Shown piece after piece: positions 46,977 through 55,614 of a DNA stretch of 64,000 bases. The stretch comes from an uncultured Erythrobacter sp. Its GTDB lineage: Bacteria > Pseudomonadota > Alphaproteobacteria > Sphingomonadales > Sphingomonadaceae. How positions within the stretch are numbered: position 1 is the stretch's first letter; every line of letters begins with the position of its first letter. Both the position numbers and the translations under genes were made by a program. The notes beneath the pieces were generated by a model. The model worked only from the letters and a program-made list of their open reading frames with translations, made no database searches and had not been told where the DNA came from. The DNA is taken from assembly GCA_947493165.1 (NCBI GenBank), contig CANLPY010000001.1:2034566-2098565 (forward strand). Reading direction: 5' to 3'.

Positions 46977-47789
46977 ATGGCTGAGAAAACGGCACATCGC
47001 ATCGTTTTTGCCAATGAAAAAGGCGGAACCGGCAAATCAACCACGGCGGTGCATATCGCGGTGGCGCTGTCCTATATGGGTGCGCGCGTGGTCGCGCTTG
47101 ACTTGGATCCGCGTCAGCGAACGATGGATCGGTATATGGAAAACCGCCGAGCAACTGCGGAGAGGCGAGGGATCACCCTGCCAGCGCCGCAATGTGAAGT
47201 GTTTAAAGGGCGCAGCGACAACGCTTTGTTGGTGGCGCTTGACCGGTTGGAGAAAAATGCCGACTTTCTGGTGATCGACAATCCTGGCCGCGATGATCCG
47301 TTAGCCCGTGCGGCGGCGGAAAACGCCGATACTTTGGTCACACCGATGAATGATAGTTTTGTCGACTTCGATCTGATCGGACAGGTTGATTCTGAGACGT
47401 TCAAAGTGAAGAAACTGTCGTTCTTTGCGGAGCTGATCTGGGAAGCACGGTTAAAGCGCAGCAGCGCCACTTTCGCCAAAAAACGCCCGGAAATGGATTG
47501 GGTGGTGGTGCGCAACCGAACCGGCCATGTCGAAGCGCGCAATATGGCGCGGATCGAAGGCGCATTGAAAGAAATGTCGAAACGGGTTGGCTTCCGCGTC
47601 GCGCAAGGCCTATCCGAACGGGTGATCTACCGTGAGCTGTTCCCATCTGGCCTGACATTGCTTGATAAGGGGCAATTGGGGGAATTGGGGACCAGCCACC
47701 TTGTCGCCCGGCAAGAGCTTCGCTCTTTGCTCAAGTCGCTGAATCTGCCAGACTTCGAGCGCGGCCAATCCAATCTGGAGTTTGCGTAA
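46977..47789 (+). CDS. mipZ: Division-plane positioning ATPase MipZ
   Basis: 270 residues from ATG 46977. ParA-type deviant Walker A NEKGGTGKSTTAVH (Lys15 and Lys20), then LDLDPRQRTMDRYMENRRA, TPMNDSFVDFD, MDWVVVRNR, KRVGFRVAQGLSERVIYRELFPSGLTLLD. These match Caulobacter MipZ closely along the length. MipZ forms a gradient from the poles through ParB and blocks FtsZ rings away from midcell. The open frame extends far upstream inside panC, so the start is chosen where homology begins. A DnaJ-domain gene follows at 5 bases. Confidence 0.95.
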   Translation: MAEKTAHRIVFANEKGGTGKSTTAVHIAVALSYMGARVVALDLDPRQRTMDRYMENRRATAERRGITLPAPQCEVFKGRSDNALLVALDRLEKNADFLVIDNPGRDDPLARAAAENADTLVTPMNDSFVDFDLIGQVDSETFKVKKLSFFAELIWEARLKRSSATFAKKRPEMDWVVVRNRTGHVEARNMARIEGALKEMSKRVGFRVAQGLSERVIYRELFPSGLTLLDKGQLGELGTSHLVARQELRSLLKSLNLPDFERGQSNLEFA

Positions 47790-47793
47790 GATT

Positions 47794-48105
47794 ATGCTGA
47801 AAATTGCGATCCTATTGGTGGTTGTTTGTGTGGTGTTCCGCTGGGCGTTTGGCAAATGGCCGTGGGATTTTGGCAAGGGTCCCTCAACCCATGCGCAAGC
47901 AATTTTCAATGCGCGCAAGCTGTTAGGTGTCCGCGAAAACGCGACCCATGATGAAATTTCTGCCGCGCACAAGCGCGTGCTCGCAAAGGTGCATCCCGAC
48001 AAAGGCGGATCTTCACAGCAAGTGCATGAAGTCAACGCCGCGCGCGATCTGTTGCTTGATGAATTGCCTGATCGGGTTTCCGGCCCGGATCAGGACAAGG
48101 ATTAG
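47794..48105 (+). CDS. Membrane-anchored DnaJ-domain protein
   Basis: 103 residues from ATG 47794. One N-terminal helix (MLKIAILLVVVCVVF), then ARKLLGVRENATHDEISAAHKRVLAKVHPDKGGSSQQVHEVNAARDLLL, a J domain with the HPD triad, similar to TIM14-like alphaproteobacterial proteins. It would recruit an Hsp70 to the membrane. Close to mipZ, probably cotranscribed; whether it works in division is unknown. Confidence 0.88.
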   Translation: MLKIAILLVVVCVVFRWAFGKWPWDFGKGPSTHAQAIFNARKLLGVRENATHDEISAAHKRVLAKVHPDKGGSSQQVHEVNAARDLLLDELPDRVSGPDQDKD

Positions 48106-48182
48106 CAGTATGAGCACGCCATTGCGCTGCACCATCCAATGTATTTGAGACACCTAGCCTCCTGGGCAGTTAGGCCAAAGAT

Positions 48183-49598
48183 ATGAGACATCAATTCCAC
48201 CCCACCGTCCTTCGCGAATACGATATTCGCGGCATTATTGGTGAGACCTTGGGTGCAGACGATGCGCGCGCCATAGGGCGCAGTTTCGGCAGTTTGCTGC
48301 GCGAGGCGGGCGGCAGCACAGTTGCAGTGGGTTATGATGGACGGGTCAGCTCACCTATGCTCGAACATGCCTTGATCGAAGGGCTTACCGCGAGTGGATG
48401 CGACGTCGTCACTATCGGGATGAGCGCAACGCCGATGCTGTATTACGCAGAAGCCTCAAGCGAAGAGATTGACGGCGGCATACAGATAACTGGCAGCCAC
48501 AATCCCGCCAATTACAACGGCTTCAAAATGGTATTTCAAGGGCGTCCCTTCTTCGGGGAGGACATCCAAACCTTGGGCAAGAGGGCTGCTGCCGGCCAAT
48601 GGGTCGACGGAAACGGTGAGGTCAGCAAGCGCGATATCCTCGACGAGTATGTCGAGCGGATGCTCGCCGATCTCGCCGGGATTGAGGGGGAAGCCCTCGC
48701 TGACCTCAAGGTCGGATGGGATGCAGGCAATGGCGCCGCCGGACCCGCGCTGGAGGCGCTGACCGAGCGGCTTCCGGGGGAGCATCACCTGCTTTTCACT
48801 GAAGTTGATGGACATTTTCCCAATCACCATCCCGATCCAACCGTTGAGGCCAATCTGGCGGATTTGCGCGAGCTCGTCGCGTCAAAGAACCTCGATTTTG
48901 GAGTGGCTTTTGATGGTGACGGCGACCGGATCGGCGCAATCGATAGCGAAGGCCGAGTGATCTGGGGCGATCAATTGTTGATGATCTACGCCGAAGATGT
49001 GCTCAAAACGCACGCGAATGCGACGATTATCGCCGATGTGAAGGCCAGCCGCGCACTGTTCGATCACGTGACGGAACATGGCGGACAGCCGCTTATGTGG
49101 AAGACCGGGCACAGCCTGATTAAGTCCAAAATGAAGGAAACAGGCTCGCCTTTGGCCGGTGAAATGAGCGGGCATGTCTTTTTTGCCGACACATATTACG
49201 GGTTTGACGATGCGCTCTATGCCGGCATCAGGCTGATTGCGGCGAGCGCGCGCCTTGGCAAATCGGTCACCGAGCTGCGCAGCGCCATGCCCAACATGCT
49301 CAACACGCCAGAAATGCGTTTCCAAGTGGATGAGACGCGCAAATTCCCCGCGATTGCCGAGGTGACTGAGCGGTTGACGACCAATCCCGGCCCTGAGGTT
49401 GAGAATGTGAACGCCACCGATGGCGTGCGCGTGAACACGAAAGATGGCTGGTGGTTGCTCCGGGCGTCCAATACGCAGGATGTGCTGGTCGCGCGGGCGG
49501 AAAGCGATACGCAAGAAGGGCTGGACCGACTGATGGCGCAGATTGATGAGCAATTGGCCCTATCAGGGCTGGAACGCGGCGAAAGCGTAGGGCATTAA
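48183..49598 (+). CDS. Phosphomannomutase/phosphoglucomutase
   Basis: 471 residues, alpha-D-phosphohexomutase. Phospho-Ser loop ITGSHNPANYNGFKM near 100, metal loop FDGDGDRIGAIDSEG near 243, sugar loop GEMSGHVFFAD near 325, and a C-terminal phosphate-binding region (LRASNTQDVLVARAES). Interconverts mannose or glucose 6- and 1-phosphates for surface polysaccharides. Seventy-seven bases after the DnaJ gene. Confidence 0.95.
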   Translation: MRHQFHPTVLREYDIRGIIGETLGADDARAIGRSFGSLLREAGGSTVAVGYDGRVSSPMLEHALIEGLTASGCDVVTIGMSATPMLYYAEASSEEIDGGIQITGSHNPANYNGFKMVFQGRPFFGEDIQTLGKRAAAGQWVDGNGEVSKRDILDEYVERMLADLAGIEGEALADLKVGWDAGNGAAGPALEALTERLPGEHHLLFTEVDGHFPNHHPDPTVEANLADLRELVASKNLDFGVAFDGDGDRIGAIDSEGRVIWGDQLLMIYAEDVLKTHANATIIADVKASRALFDHVTEHGGQPLMWKTGHSLIKSKMKETGSPLAGEMSGHVFFADTYYGFDDALYAGIRLIAASARLGKSVTELRSAMPNMLNTPEMRFQVDETRKFPAIAEVTERLTTNPGPEVENVNATDGVRVNTKDGWWLLRASNTQDVLVARAESDTQEGLDRLMAQIDEQLALSGLERGESVGH

Positions 49599-49630
49599 GG
49601 CGGCAACGAATTTTGGAGAGGATCGCACAG

Positions 49631-50443
49631 ATGAAAAAGACTATTCTTGCCGCCGCATCAGGCATTGCGCTGGCCTTCACCGCCGCGCCAGCAGCTGCAC
49701 AGGATGAGCCGACAGCGGCGGAACTTGAAGCATTGGGCGGCTTGTTTGGCGATATGTTCGGCAGCGCTGATCCGCTGACCGCTGAGCAGGAATTGCGCGT
49801 CCCAGCAGCTAAGCTCGTGGTGACTAAGCTTTTTCCCGAAGGCACCTATGCCAAAATGATGGACGAGACGATGCGTCCGGTGTTTGAACAGATGTTTGGC
49901 GGCGCGATTGGTGGCCCTGGCCTGACGGTGGGCCAACTCACTGGCCTCAGCCCGCTTGATCTTGCCGAAGTGGATGAAGCGGATCTGGCAGAGGCGGCGC
50001 AATTGCTCGATCCGAACGGGGCGGAACGCAACAAGGCGATCGGCGATATGACGATCAACCTGATTGGTGAGATCGTCGTCGATATTGAACCAGCCTATCG
50101 CGCGGGGTTAGCGCGCGCCTATGCGGTTCGCTTTACTGGGGCCGAATTGGCGGACATGAATGCCTATTTCTCCACCCCGATAGGCAGCAAATATGCTGCG
50201 GAAAGCTTCCTTATCTTTGCTGATCCGCAAGTGATGCAGGCCATGAATGAAATGATGCCGGCGATGATGGAGCGGATGCCCGAAATGATGGGCAGCATTA
50301 GCGAAATCACAGAGCAATTCCCGGTCGGCCGCAAGTTCTCAGAATTGAGCGAAAGCGAGCAATCGCAATTGGCGGGTTTACTGGGTGTAAGCGCGGACGA
50401 GCTGGCGACATCTGAGCCGGCAGCTGCAGATGACACTTTCTGA
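49631..50443 (+). CDS. DUF2059-domain secreted protein
   Basis: 270 residues from ATG 49631, GGAGAGG upstream. Signal peptide ends AAAQDE. The core has an alpha-helical DUF2059 region, YFSTPIGSKYAAESFLIF near 175-195, the strongest part. The tail is Glu/Ser/Ala-rich. Periplasmic; function unknown. Met-rich stretches (MNEMMPAMMERMPEMMGS) stand out and might bind metal, but this is only a thought. Confidence 0.8.
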   Translation: MKKTILAAASGIALAFTAAPAAAQDEPTAAELEALGGLFGDMFGSADPLTAEQELRVPAAKLVVTKLFPEGTYAKMMDETMRPVFEQMFGGAIGGPGLTVGQLTGLSPLDLAEVDEADLAEAAQLLDPNGAERNKAIGDMTINLIGEIVVDIEPAYRAGLARAYAVRFTGAELADMNAYFSTPIGSKYAAESFLIFADPQVMQAMNEMMPAMMERMPEMMGSISEITEQFPVGRKFSELSESEQSQLAGLLGVSADELATSEPAAADDTF

Positions 50444-50495
50444 TTGAGAGCGCCCACGGCTTGCGAGATCAATGTGCGCGCGCCATCTGTAGGGC

Positions 50496-53003
50496 GTGAC
50501 CGCGCCTGAACTCTCCTCACCTCTGCCGCCTGAAATACAAGCGTGGTTTGATGCGCGCGGATGGCGCGTGCGGCGGCACCAGCTTGATATGCTGGCGCAG
50601 GCTGAGGCGGGCAATCACGCGCTTCTGGTGGCGGATACCGGGGCAGGTAAGACGCTCGCCGGGTTTCTGCCGACGCTCGCTGATTTTGCGCCGTCGCGGC
50701 TTAAGGGTGCCAGGCCGCCAGAGGGATTGCACACGCTCTATGTCTCGCCGCTAAAGGCGCTGGCGCATGATGTGCAGCGCAACCTGCTGACCCCTGTAGA
50801 AGAGATCGGCCTCGACATTTTGATTGAAACGCGCAGCGGAGATACATCCTCTGACAAGAAGAAGCGCCAGCGGACCAAGCCGCCGCATGTGATGCTGACC
50901 ACGCCAGAGAGCCTGTCGCTGCTGCTGTCCTATCCCGAAAGCCATGAGCTGTTTTCCACGTTGAAGCGCGTGGTGGTGGATGAGGTGCATGCGTTTGCCA
51001 CCGGCAAGCGCGGCGATCTGCTCGCGCTGAGCCTAGCGCGGCTGCAAAAGCTTGCGCCTGATATGCAGCGGGTAGCCTTGTCAGCAACGCTCGCCAATCC
51101 GCTCAGCTTTCAGGAATGGCTCGCCCCGCAGCCTAATGATGACACCGGAGAGATCGCCGCAGCGCAGTTGGTGCTGGGCGAAGATGGCGCCCCGGCAGAG
51201 GTTGAAATCCTACTTCCCGTTGATGCGCGCGTGCCATGGGGCGGGCACGCCGGGCGCTGGGCGGTCGATCAGCTGTATGAAGAGATCAAGGCCAATAACA
51301 CCACGCTGATCTTCACCAACACGCGTTTTCTGGCAGAGTTCATTTTCCAATGCCTGTGGGATGTGAATGAGGAAAATCTGCCGATCGGCGTGCATCACGG
51401 CAGCCTGTCAAAAGAGGCGCGGCGCAAGGTCGAAGACGCGATGGCGGATGGTAAATTGCGCGGGTTGGTGTGCACCGCCAGCTTGGACCTTGGGGTGGAT
51501 TGGGGCGACATTGATTGCGTGGTGCAGATGGGCGCGCCCAAGGGTTCATCGCGATTGCTGCAACGCATTGGCCGGGCTAATCACCGGCTTGATCTGGCGA
51601 GCCGCGCGCTGCTCGTCCCCGGCAATCGGTTTGAATTCCTTGAAGCCACCGCCGCCAAAGACGCGGTCGATGAGGGCATGCGTGATGGCGAAGATTTTCG
51701 CGAAGGCGGCTTAGACGTTCTTGCCCAGCATGTGATGGCCTGTGCCTGCGCGGGCGATTTTCGCGAAGACGCTTTGCTCGCAGAAATTCGCAGCAGCCTT
51801 ACCTATGGTTGGGTTGACGAGACGGCCTTAAGCCGCGTGCTCGGCTTTGTTGAAAACGGCGGCTATGCGCTCAAAGCCTATGACAAATTCAAGCGGATAA
51901 CGCGCGACAAGCCGCTGGCAAAACTGCCCTTTGGCGAGGGGACGTGGCGGCTGACCCATCCCAGCTACGCGCAGCGCCACCGAATGAACGCCGGGATCAT
52001 CGTCGATTCCGAAATGCTGACAGTGCGTTTCAAGAATGGCCGCAAGCTGGGCAAGGTAGAAGAACGCTTTGCCGCGACATTGTCACCCGGTGATACCTTC
52101 TTCTTCGCGGGTATGAGCCTGGAGGTTGAAAGCCTGAAGGATATGGATCTGGTGGTGCGAGCGTCCAAATCCTCGGCCACCATCCCCAGCTACGGCGGTC
52201 TGCGCCTGCCGCTCACCACTCATCTGGCGAGCCGCGTGCAGGAATTGCTGACGGACCGTGCGGGCTGGGGCCGTTTTCCCGATGATGTGCGCGAATGGCT
52301 GGAGGTGCAGAGCTGGCGCAGCGAAATGCCGGGGCCGGGCAAGCTGCTGGTTGAAAGCTTCCCCCACGCGAAGAAGCATTACAGCGTCTATTATACGTTT
52401 GAGGGGTGGAACGCGAACCAATCGCTGGGGATGCTGATCACGCGGCGGATGGAGGATTTGGGGCTGGCGCCGGGCGGCTTTGTCGCGAACGATTATTCGC
52501 TGGGTGTATGGGGTCTGCGTCCGGTAAAAGACCCCGCGCCGCTGCTTTCGCCAGATATTCTGACGCACGAATTCGTCGAATGGGTGCAAGAATCGCACCT
52601 GCTGCGCCGCGCTTTTCGCGAAGTGGCGGTGATCAGCGGGCTGGTCGAACGCCAGCATCCCGGAAAGCGCAAGACCGGCAAGCAAGTCACCTTTTCGACC
52701 GATCTCATTTACGATGTGCTCAAGAAATATGAGCCGGACCATGTGCTCTTGGAGGCGGCGTGGGCCGATGCCCGCGCGCGGATGACGGATGTGGGCCGCC
52801 TCGCCGACTTGCTGGAACGCTCAGAGCGTCAATTGGTGCATGTCGAGCTTGACCGGGTTTCGCCGCTGGCCGTGCCGGTGATGACGATGATCGGGCGCGA
52901 AGCTGTACCGCAAGGCGCGGTTGATGATGAGCTTCTGCTTGAGGCGGAGAGCCTTGCGGGTGAGGCCATGAGGGTGGATGAGCGGGCGAGCGAGGTGGAT
53001 TAA
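50496..53003 (+). CDS. Lhr-type DEXH helicase (ligase-associated DNA repair family)
   Basis: 835 residues from GTG 50496. SF2 motifs: ADTGAGKTLAGFLPTL (I), TLYVSPLKALAHDV (Ia), MLTTPESLSLLL (Ib), VVVDEVHAF (II), VALSATLANP (III), TLIFTNTRFLAE (IV), VCTASLDLGVDWG (V) and LLQRIGRANHRL (VI). The long C-terminal winged-helix and DUF-type domains fit Lhr-core. In many bacteria it is next to an ATP-dependent DNA ligase and a metallophosphatase-like nuclease; neither is here. Confidence 0.9.
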   Translation: MTAPELSSPLPPEIQAWFDARGWRVRRHQLDMLAQAEAGNHALLVADTGAGKTLAGFLPTLADFAPSRLKGARPPEGLHTLYVSPLKALAHDVQRNLLTPVEEIGLDILIETRSGDTSSDKKKRQRTKPPHVMLTTPESLSLLLSYPESHELFSTLKRVVVDEVHAFATGKRGDLLALSLARLQKLAPDMQRVALSATLANPLSFQEWLAPQPNDDTGEIAAAQLVLGEDGAPAEVEILLPVDARVPWGGHAGRWAVDQLYEEIKANNTTLIFTNTRFLAEFIFQCLWDVNEENLPIGVHHGSLSKEARRKVEDAMADGKLRGLVCTASLDLGVDWGDIDCVVQMGAPKGSSRLLQRIGRANHRLDLASRALLVPGNRFEFLEATAAKDAVDEGMRDGEDFREGGLDVLAQHVMACACAGDFREDALLAEIRSSLTYGWVDETALSRVLGFVENGGYALKAYDKFKRITRDKPLAKLPFGEGTWRLTHPSYAQRHRMNAGIIVDSEMLTVRFKNGRKLGKVEERFAATLSPGDTFFFAGMSLEVESLKDMDLVVRASKSSATIPSYGGLRLPLTTHLASRVQELLTDRAGWGRFPDDVREWLEVQSWRSEMPGPGKLLVESFPHAKKHYSVYYTFEGWNANQSLGMLITRRMEDLGLAPGGFVANDYSLGVWGLRPVKDPAPLLSPDILTHEFVEWVQESHLLRRAFREVAVISGLVERQHPGKRKTGKQVTFSTDLIYDVLKKYEPDHVLLEAAWADARARMTDVGRLADLLERSERQLVHVELDRVSPLAVPVMTMIGREAVPQGAVDDELLLEAESLAGEAMRVDERASEVD

Positions 53004-53093
53004 CGCGCGCCGTTTACAACCACGCAGAGCGCCCATTTTACCGAGCGTGGGAAACCAGCGGCAAAGGCAAACAGGCGCAGTATTGCAGCCCGC

Positions 53094-53564
53094 TTAATAA
53101 GAGGGGCGTTCACCCTCGACTGTTAGATCGCGCGCCGAACCAAGCACGACATGGGTCTGAAAGTAATATTTACCTGTGCGGCCCCCGCGGCGGTCGAAGA
53201 AGTCAATTTGGGTCTTCTTCGCTGTGCCTCTGACGGCAATAGCGCGTTTCGAAAGGGCTTCTTCGATGGGACCACCTAACCGTGCGGCCAATTCTTTTTC
53301 GACCCGACTGGAAATGACAATCGTAAGGTTTCGCGGGTCGCGATAATCAGCCTCGGAATTGAGAAACAGCCTGCCGCGGTTTCGCCCGGTCGCGCGCACA
53401 ACCATTTGAAACACGCCGCTGGTGCCAGCTTCTGATTGCGCCGCGTTGAAGACCGCCTGTTCAGGCGTCAGCCTCAAGCCGTCAATTTTTGTCGGCGCGG
53501 TCTGGCACGCAGATAGCAAGGCCGCAGCGAGCCCAAGTGGTAACAGCGCAAGCTGGTTTGGCAT
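53094..53564 (-). CDS. Putative lipoprotein, unknown family
   Basis: 156 residues. A lipobox LLSACQTAP follows a short leader, so a lipoprotein is likely. The mature part has a beta-rich look (FQMVVRATGRNRGRLFLNSE, NLTIVISSRVEKEL, YFQTHVVLGSARDL), perhaps an OB-like or DUF4131-like fold, with alternating charge. I do not recognise the family. The gene stands alone, convergent with the helicase gene and 133 bases from the third exbD. Confidence 0.65.
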   Translation of the reverse strand: MPNQLALLPLGLAAALLSACQTAPTKIDGLRLTPEQAVFNAAQSEAGTSGVFQMVVRATGRNRGRLFLNSEADYRDPRNLTIVISSRVEKELAARLGGPIEEALSKRAIAVRGTAKKTQIDFFDRRGGRTGKYYFQTHVVLGSARDLTVEGERPSY

Positions 53565-53697
53565 CCGGCAATTCTCCGCTAAATCTCTGACCAGACTAGG
53601 GTATTGAGCCCAGCAACTTCAAGCTGAGACTGATTGATTAAGCGGTTTGATGACGAGGTGGCCTTCATGAACCCCTCCACATCGTGCTGTTTGAGGT

Positions 53698-54135
53698 TTA
53701 CCGCGCAAATATCCGGTACTGCTCATTGCCAACAAAAGCGAATTTTTTGGTGCCTGAATCCTTGATCAGCGCGATGGTCTTGGCCGATTGGTCATAGCTG
53801 GCGAGCGCTGCTGGCTGAAAGCGCAAGGTCGGATCTTCGGGCATTGCATTGGCGGCGGCGATATTGGCGCGCAGCTGCGCGCGATCCACCGGCCTGCCGT
53901 TCCAAAACAGCCTGTCACCATCATCAATAAAAACGGTGTTGAAGTCGCTATTGGCGACGCCTGTCGGACCCGGCGGCGCAAGTTCGACTATTGTGGAATG
54001 CTTGGCGATTGGCACGGCCAAGATCAGCATGATGACGAGAACGAGCAGGATGTCGATAAACGGGGTGACGTTCATTTCGCCCATCGGTCTTTTGCGGCTG
54101 GCATACATATCGGGGCGGCGGACAATTCTAGGCAT
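53698..54135 (-). CDS. exbD: ExbD/TolR-type protein (third copy)
   Basis: 145 residues from ATG 54135, GGAGAGAG upstream. Single helix (IDILLVLVIMLILAVPI) after GEMNVTPF, with the essential Asp near its start, and a periplasmic ExbD domain. It is clearly a diverged copy of the exbD at 54452-54919: both end with FGFVGNEQYR- or FAFVGNEQYR-like strands and share WNGRPVD/WNGEVVD. A terminator separates it from that gene, so it probably has its own promoter. Confidence 0.92.
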   Translation of the reverse strand: MPRIVRRPDMYASRKRPMGEMNVTPFIDILLVLVIMLILAVPIAKHSTIVELAPPGPTGVANSDFNTVFIDDGDRLFWNGRPVDRAQLRANIAAANAMPEDPTLRFQPAALASYDQSAKTIALIKDSGTKKFAFVGNEQYRIFAR

Positions 54136-54311
54136 AGTCTCTCTCCTTTGTGTGCCCAGCCCGCCCAAGTGACGCACGAGAGTTTCGGATCGCACATCGC
54201 TTGGCTGAGCCGGGCGTGTCACGATCACAGGTCCGGGAAAAACCAGCGACCGTTATTGGTACTATATATCATAACCGATAAGTCGCCTAATGAAGAGCTA
54301 TTTCTTGCGCC

Positions 54312-54355
54312 CTCGCAACCGCGAGCTAGGGATAGCGCAGCGCGGATGCGCTGCG
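54312..54355. repeat. Twin hairpin intergenic element, copy C
   Basis: CTCGC-AACC-GCGAG (54312-54325) and CGCAGCGC-GGAT-GCGCTGCG (54336-54355), both perfect. GGATAGC before the second hairpin also precedes the last hairpin of the 31380-31457 element, so they may be related; no T-run follows. Confidence 0.45.
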
Positions 54356-54369
54356 TAACACACAAAATC

Positions 54370-54412
54370 CAAAGAAAAAGGGCGGATCGCTTATGAAGCA
54401 ACCCGCCCTTTT
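54370..54412 (-). terminator. Terminator of the tonB-exbB-exbD-exbD operon
   Basis: Minus-strand AAAAGGGCGG (54412-54403), 17-base loop, CCGCCCTTTT (54385-54376), then TTCTTT. It is 39 bases after the second exbD stop. Confidence 0.85.
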
Positions 54413-54451
54413 GGCATTCTGTGATGTCGGCTTGGAGCCGAGCAGCTTCTC

Positions 54452-54919
54452 TTATTGAGTGCCGCCGCCAGCGCCCACAGCAGGGCCGCCGGTACCGAAT
54501 GTGCGATATTGCTCATTCCCGACAAAGCCGAACTTGGTCACGCCTACACCCTTAATCAGCTGCAGAACGCGCGCTGAAAGGTCATAGCTGGCTTGCGACG
54601 CTGGCTCGAACTGAAGCTCAGGCTCTGGCTGCAAGCGCAATGACGCTTCAAGGTTTGAACGCAGACGGCCTGCATCCACCACTTCACCGTTCCAAAGGAT
54701 TTCATCGTTCTCGGTCAGAACAACCTTGTTCTTGATCGGGTCAATGTTGTTATCCGACGGATCGGGGTTAGGCGGCGGAAGGTCGATGTTGACCGAGTGT
54801 GTTGCCACCGGGATGGTGATGATGAACATGATCAAAAGCACGAGCAAAACGTCGATAAGCGGCGTCATGTTCATAGCGATCATCGGTTCGCCGTCGTCAG
54901 CGCCTCCAGAAAGAGCCAT
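54452..54919 (-). CDS. exbD: ExbD (second of the operon)
   Basis: 155 residues. NMTPLIDVLLVLLIMFIITIPVATHSV gives the helix with the conserved Asp; the periplasmic part ends KFGFVGNEQYRTF. Part of the ExbB-ExbD motor that powers TonB. It is the fourth gene after tonB, exbB and the first exbD. Xanthomonas carries a similar two-exbD arrangement, where the second copy is used only in some functions (established for Xanthomonas, inferred here). Confidence 0.95.
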   Translation of the reverse strand: MALSGGADDGEPMIAMNMTPLIDVLLVLLIMFIITIPVATHSVNIDLPPPNPDPSDNNIDPIKNKVVLTENDEILWNGEVVDAGRLRSNLEASLRLQPEPELQFEPASQASYDLSARVLQLIKGVGVTKFGFVGNEQYRTFGTGGPAVGAGGGTQ

Positions 54920-54945
54920 GAGTGTTTCTCCTGATTGTAGCCGGC

Positions 54946-55473
54946 TTAGATGCCAGGCTCGACGGGGTTAGAGATGAATCCGATTGTCGGATAACCAGCG
55001 CGCTGCACGTTGAAGATCGAGCCAGCAACACAGCGCCATGGGGCGTTGCTGTCACCGCGAATGTGCACCTGCGGGATCAAATCTGGATCATCCATGATCA
55101 CTTCGATACCGCCAGCGCGCTCAACGATCGCCTCAAGGCGCTTGAACGATTGGTCATACAGCTCATCAGAGGTGACCGGAGTGATATTGTTGAAATAGAC
55201 CCGGCATTCGCCGTTGCGTGCTGCGCCTTCGAACCCTGGTTCGCCAGCGCTGCGGCCCGCCGCGTCAGTGGTGCTGACGGTAAGCAGCAGGTTTTCAACC
55301 TTATCATCCGATTCGATCGATTCGAATACCGGAATATCCAGCTTTTCGATCGTCTGAATCGCAACCGGAACTGCGATGAGGAAGATGATCAAGAGAACCA
55401 GCATCACGTCGACCAGCGGCGTGGTGTTGATCTCCGACATCGGGGTTTCGCCCCCTCCCATCGAAATTGCCAT
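54946..55473 (-). CDS. exbD: ExbD (first of the operon)
   Basis: 175 residues. [28 protein letters not shown] is the N-terminal anchor with the Asp used in proton flow. The periplasmic domain is longer than in the other two copies, with two Cys (GECRVYF and [10 protein letters not shown]) that could form a disulfide. Sits between exbB and the second exbD. Confidence 0.95.
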   Translation of the reverse strand: MAISMGGGETPMSEINTTPLVDVMLVLLIIFLIAVPVAIQTIEKLDIPVFESIESDDKVENLLLTVSTTDAAGRSAGEPGFEGAARNGECRVYFNNITPVTSDELYDQSFKRLEAIVERAGGIEVIMDDPDLIPQVHIRGDSNAPWRCVAGSIFNVQRAGYPTIGFISNPVEPGI

Positions 55474-55614
55474 TGTGAATTCCTATCCGTAACTTTGCCC
55501 GGTTATTCGGGCGGGTAATCGTATGGTGCCCGGTAAGGGGCGGTGAGCGGTGGGGCGGCGGATGTCTTTCAGGCCAGAGCCGTCAAACAGATGCCGCCCC
55601 GTCGCGGATACGAT

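Larger units (their letters stand above)
54136..54451. other. 316-base gap between two exbD genes: promoter area, repeat hairpins, terminator
   Basis: No gene. From the third exbD outward it holds an AT-rich stretch at 54253-54281 with TTATTGGT and ACCGATAA as a one-mismatch inverted repeat around TATATA. Two perfect hairpins (54312-54325 and 54336-54355) follow, then a minus-strand terminator at 54370-54412. TATGAT/TATAGT on the minus strand may be a -10 for the third exbD. Confidence 0.6.
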
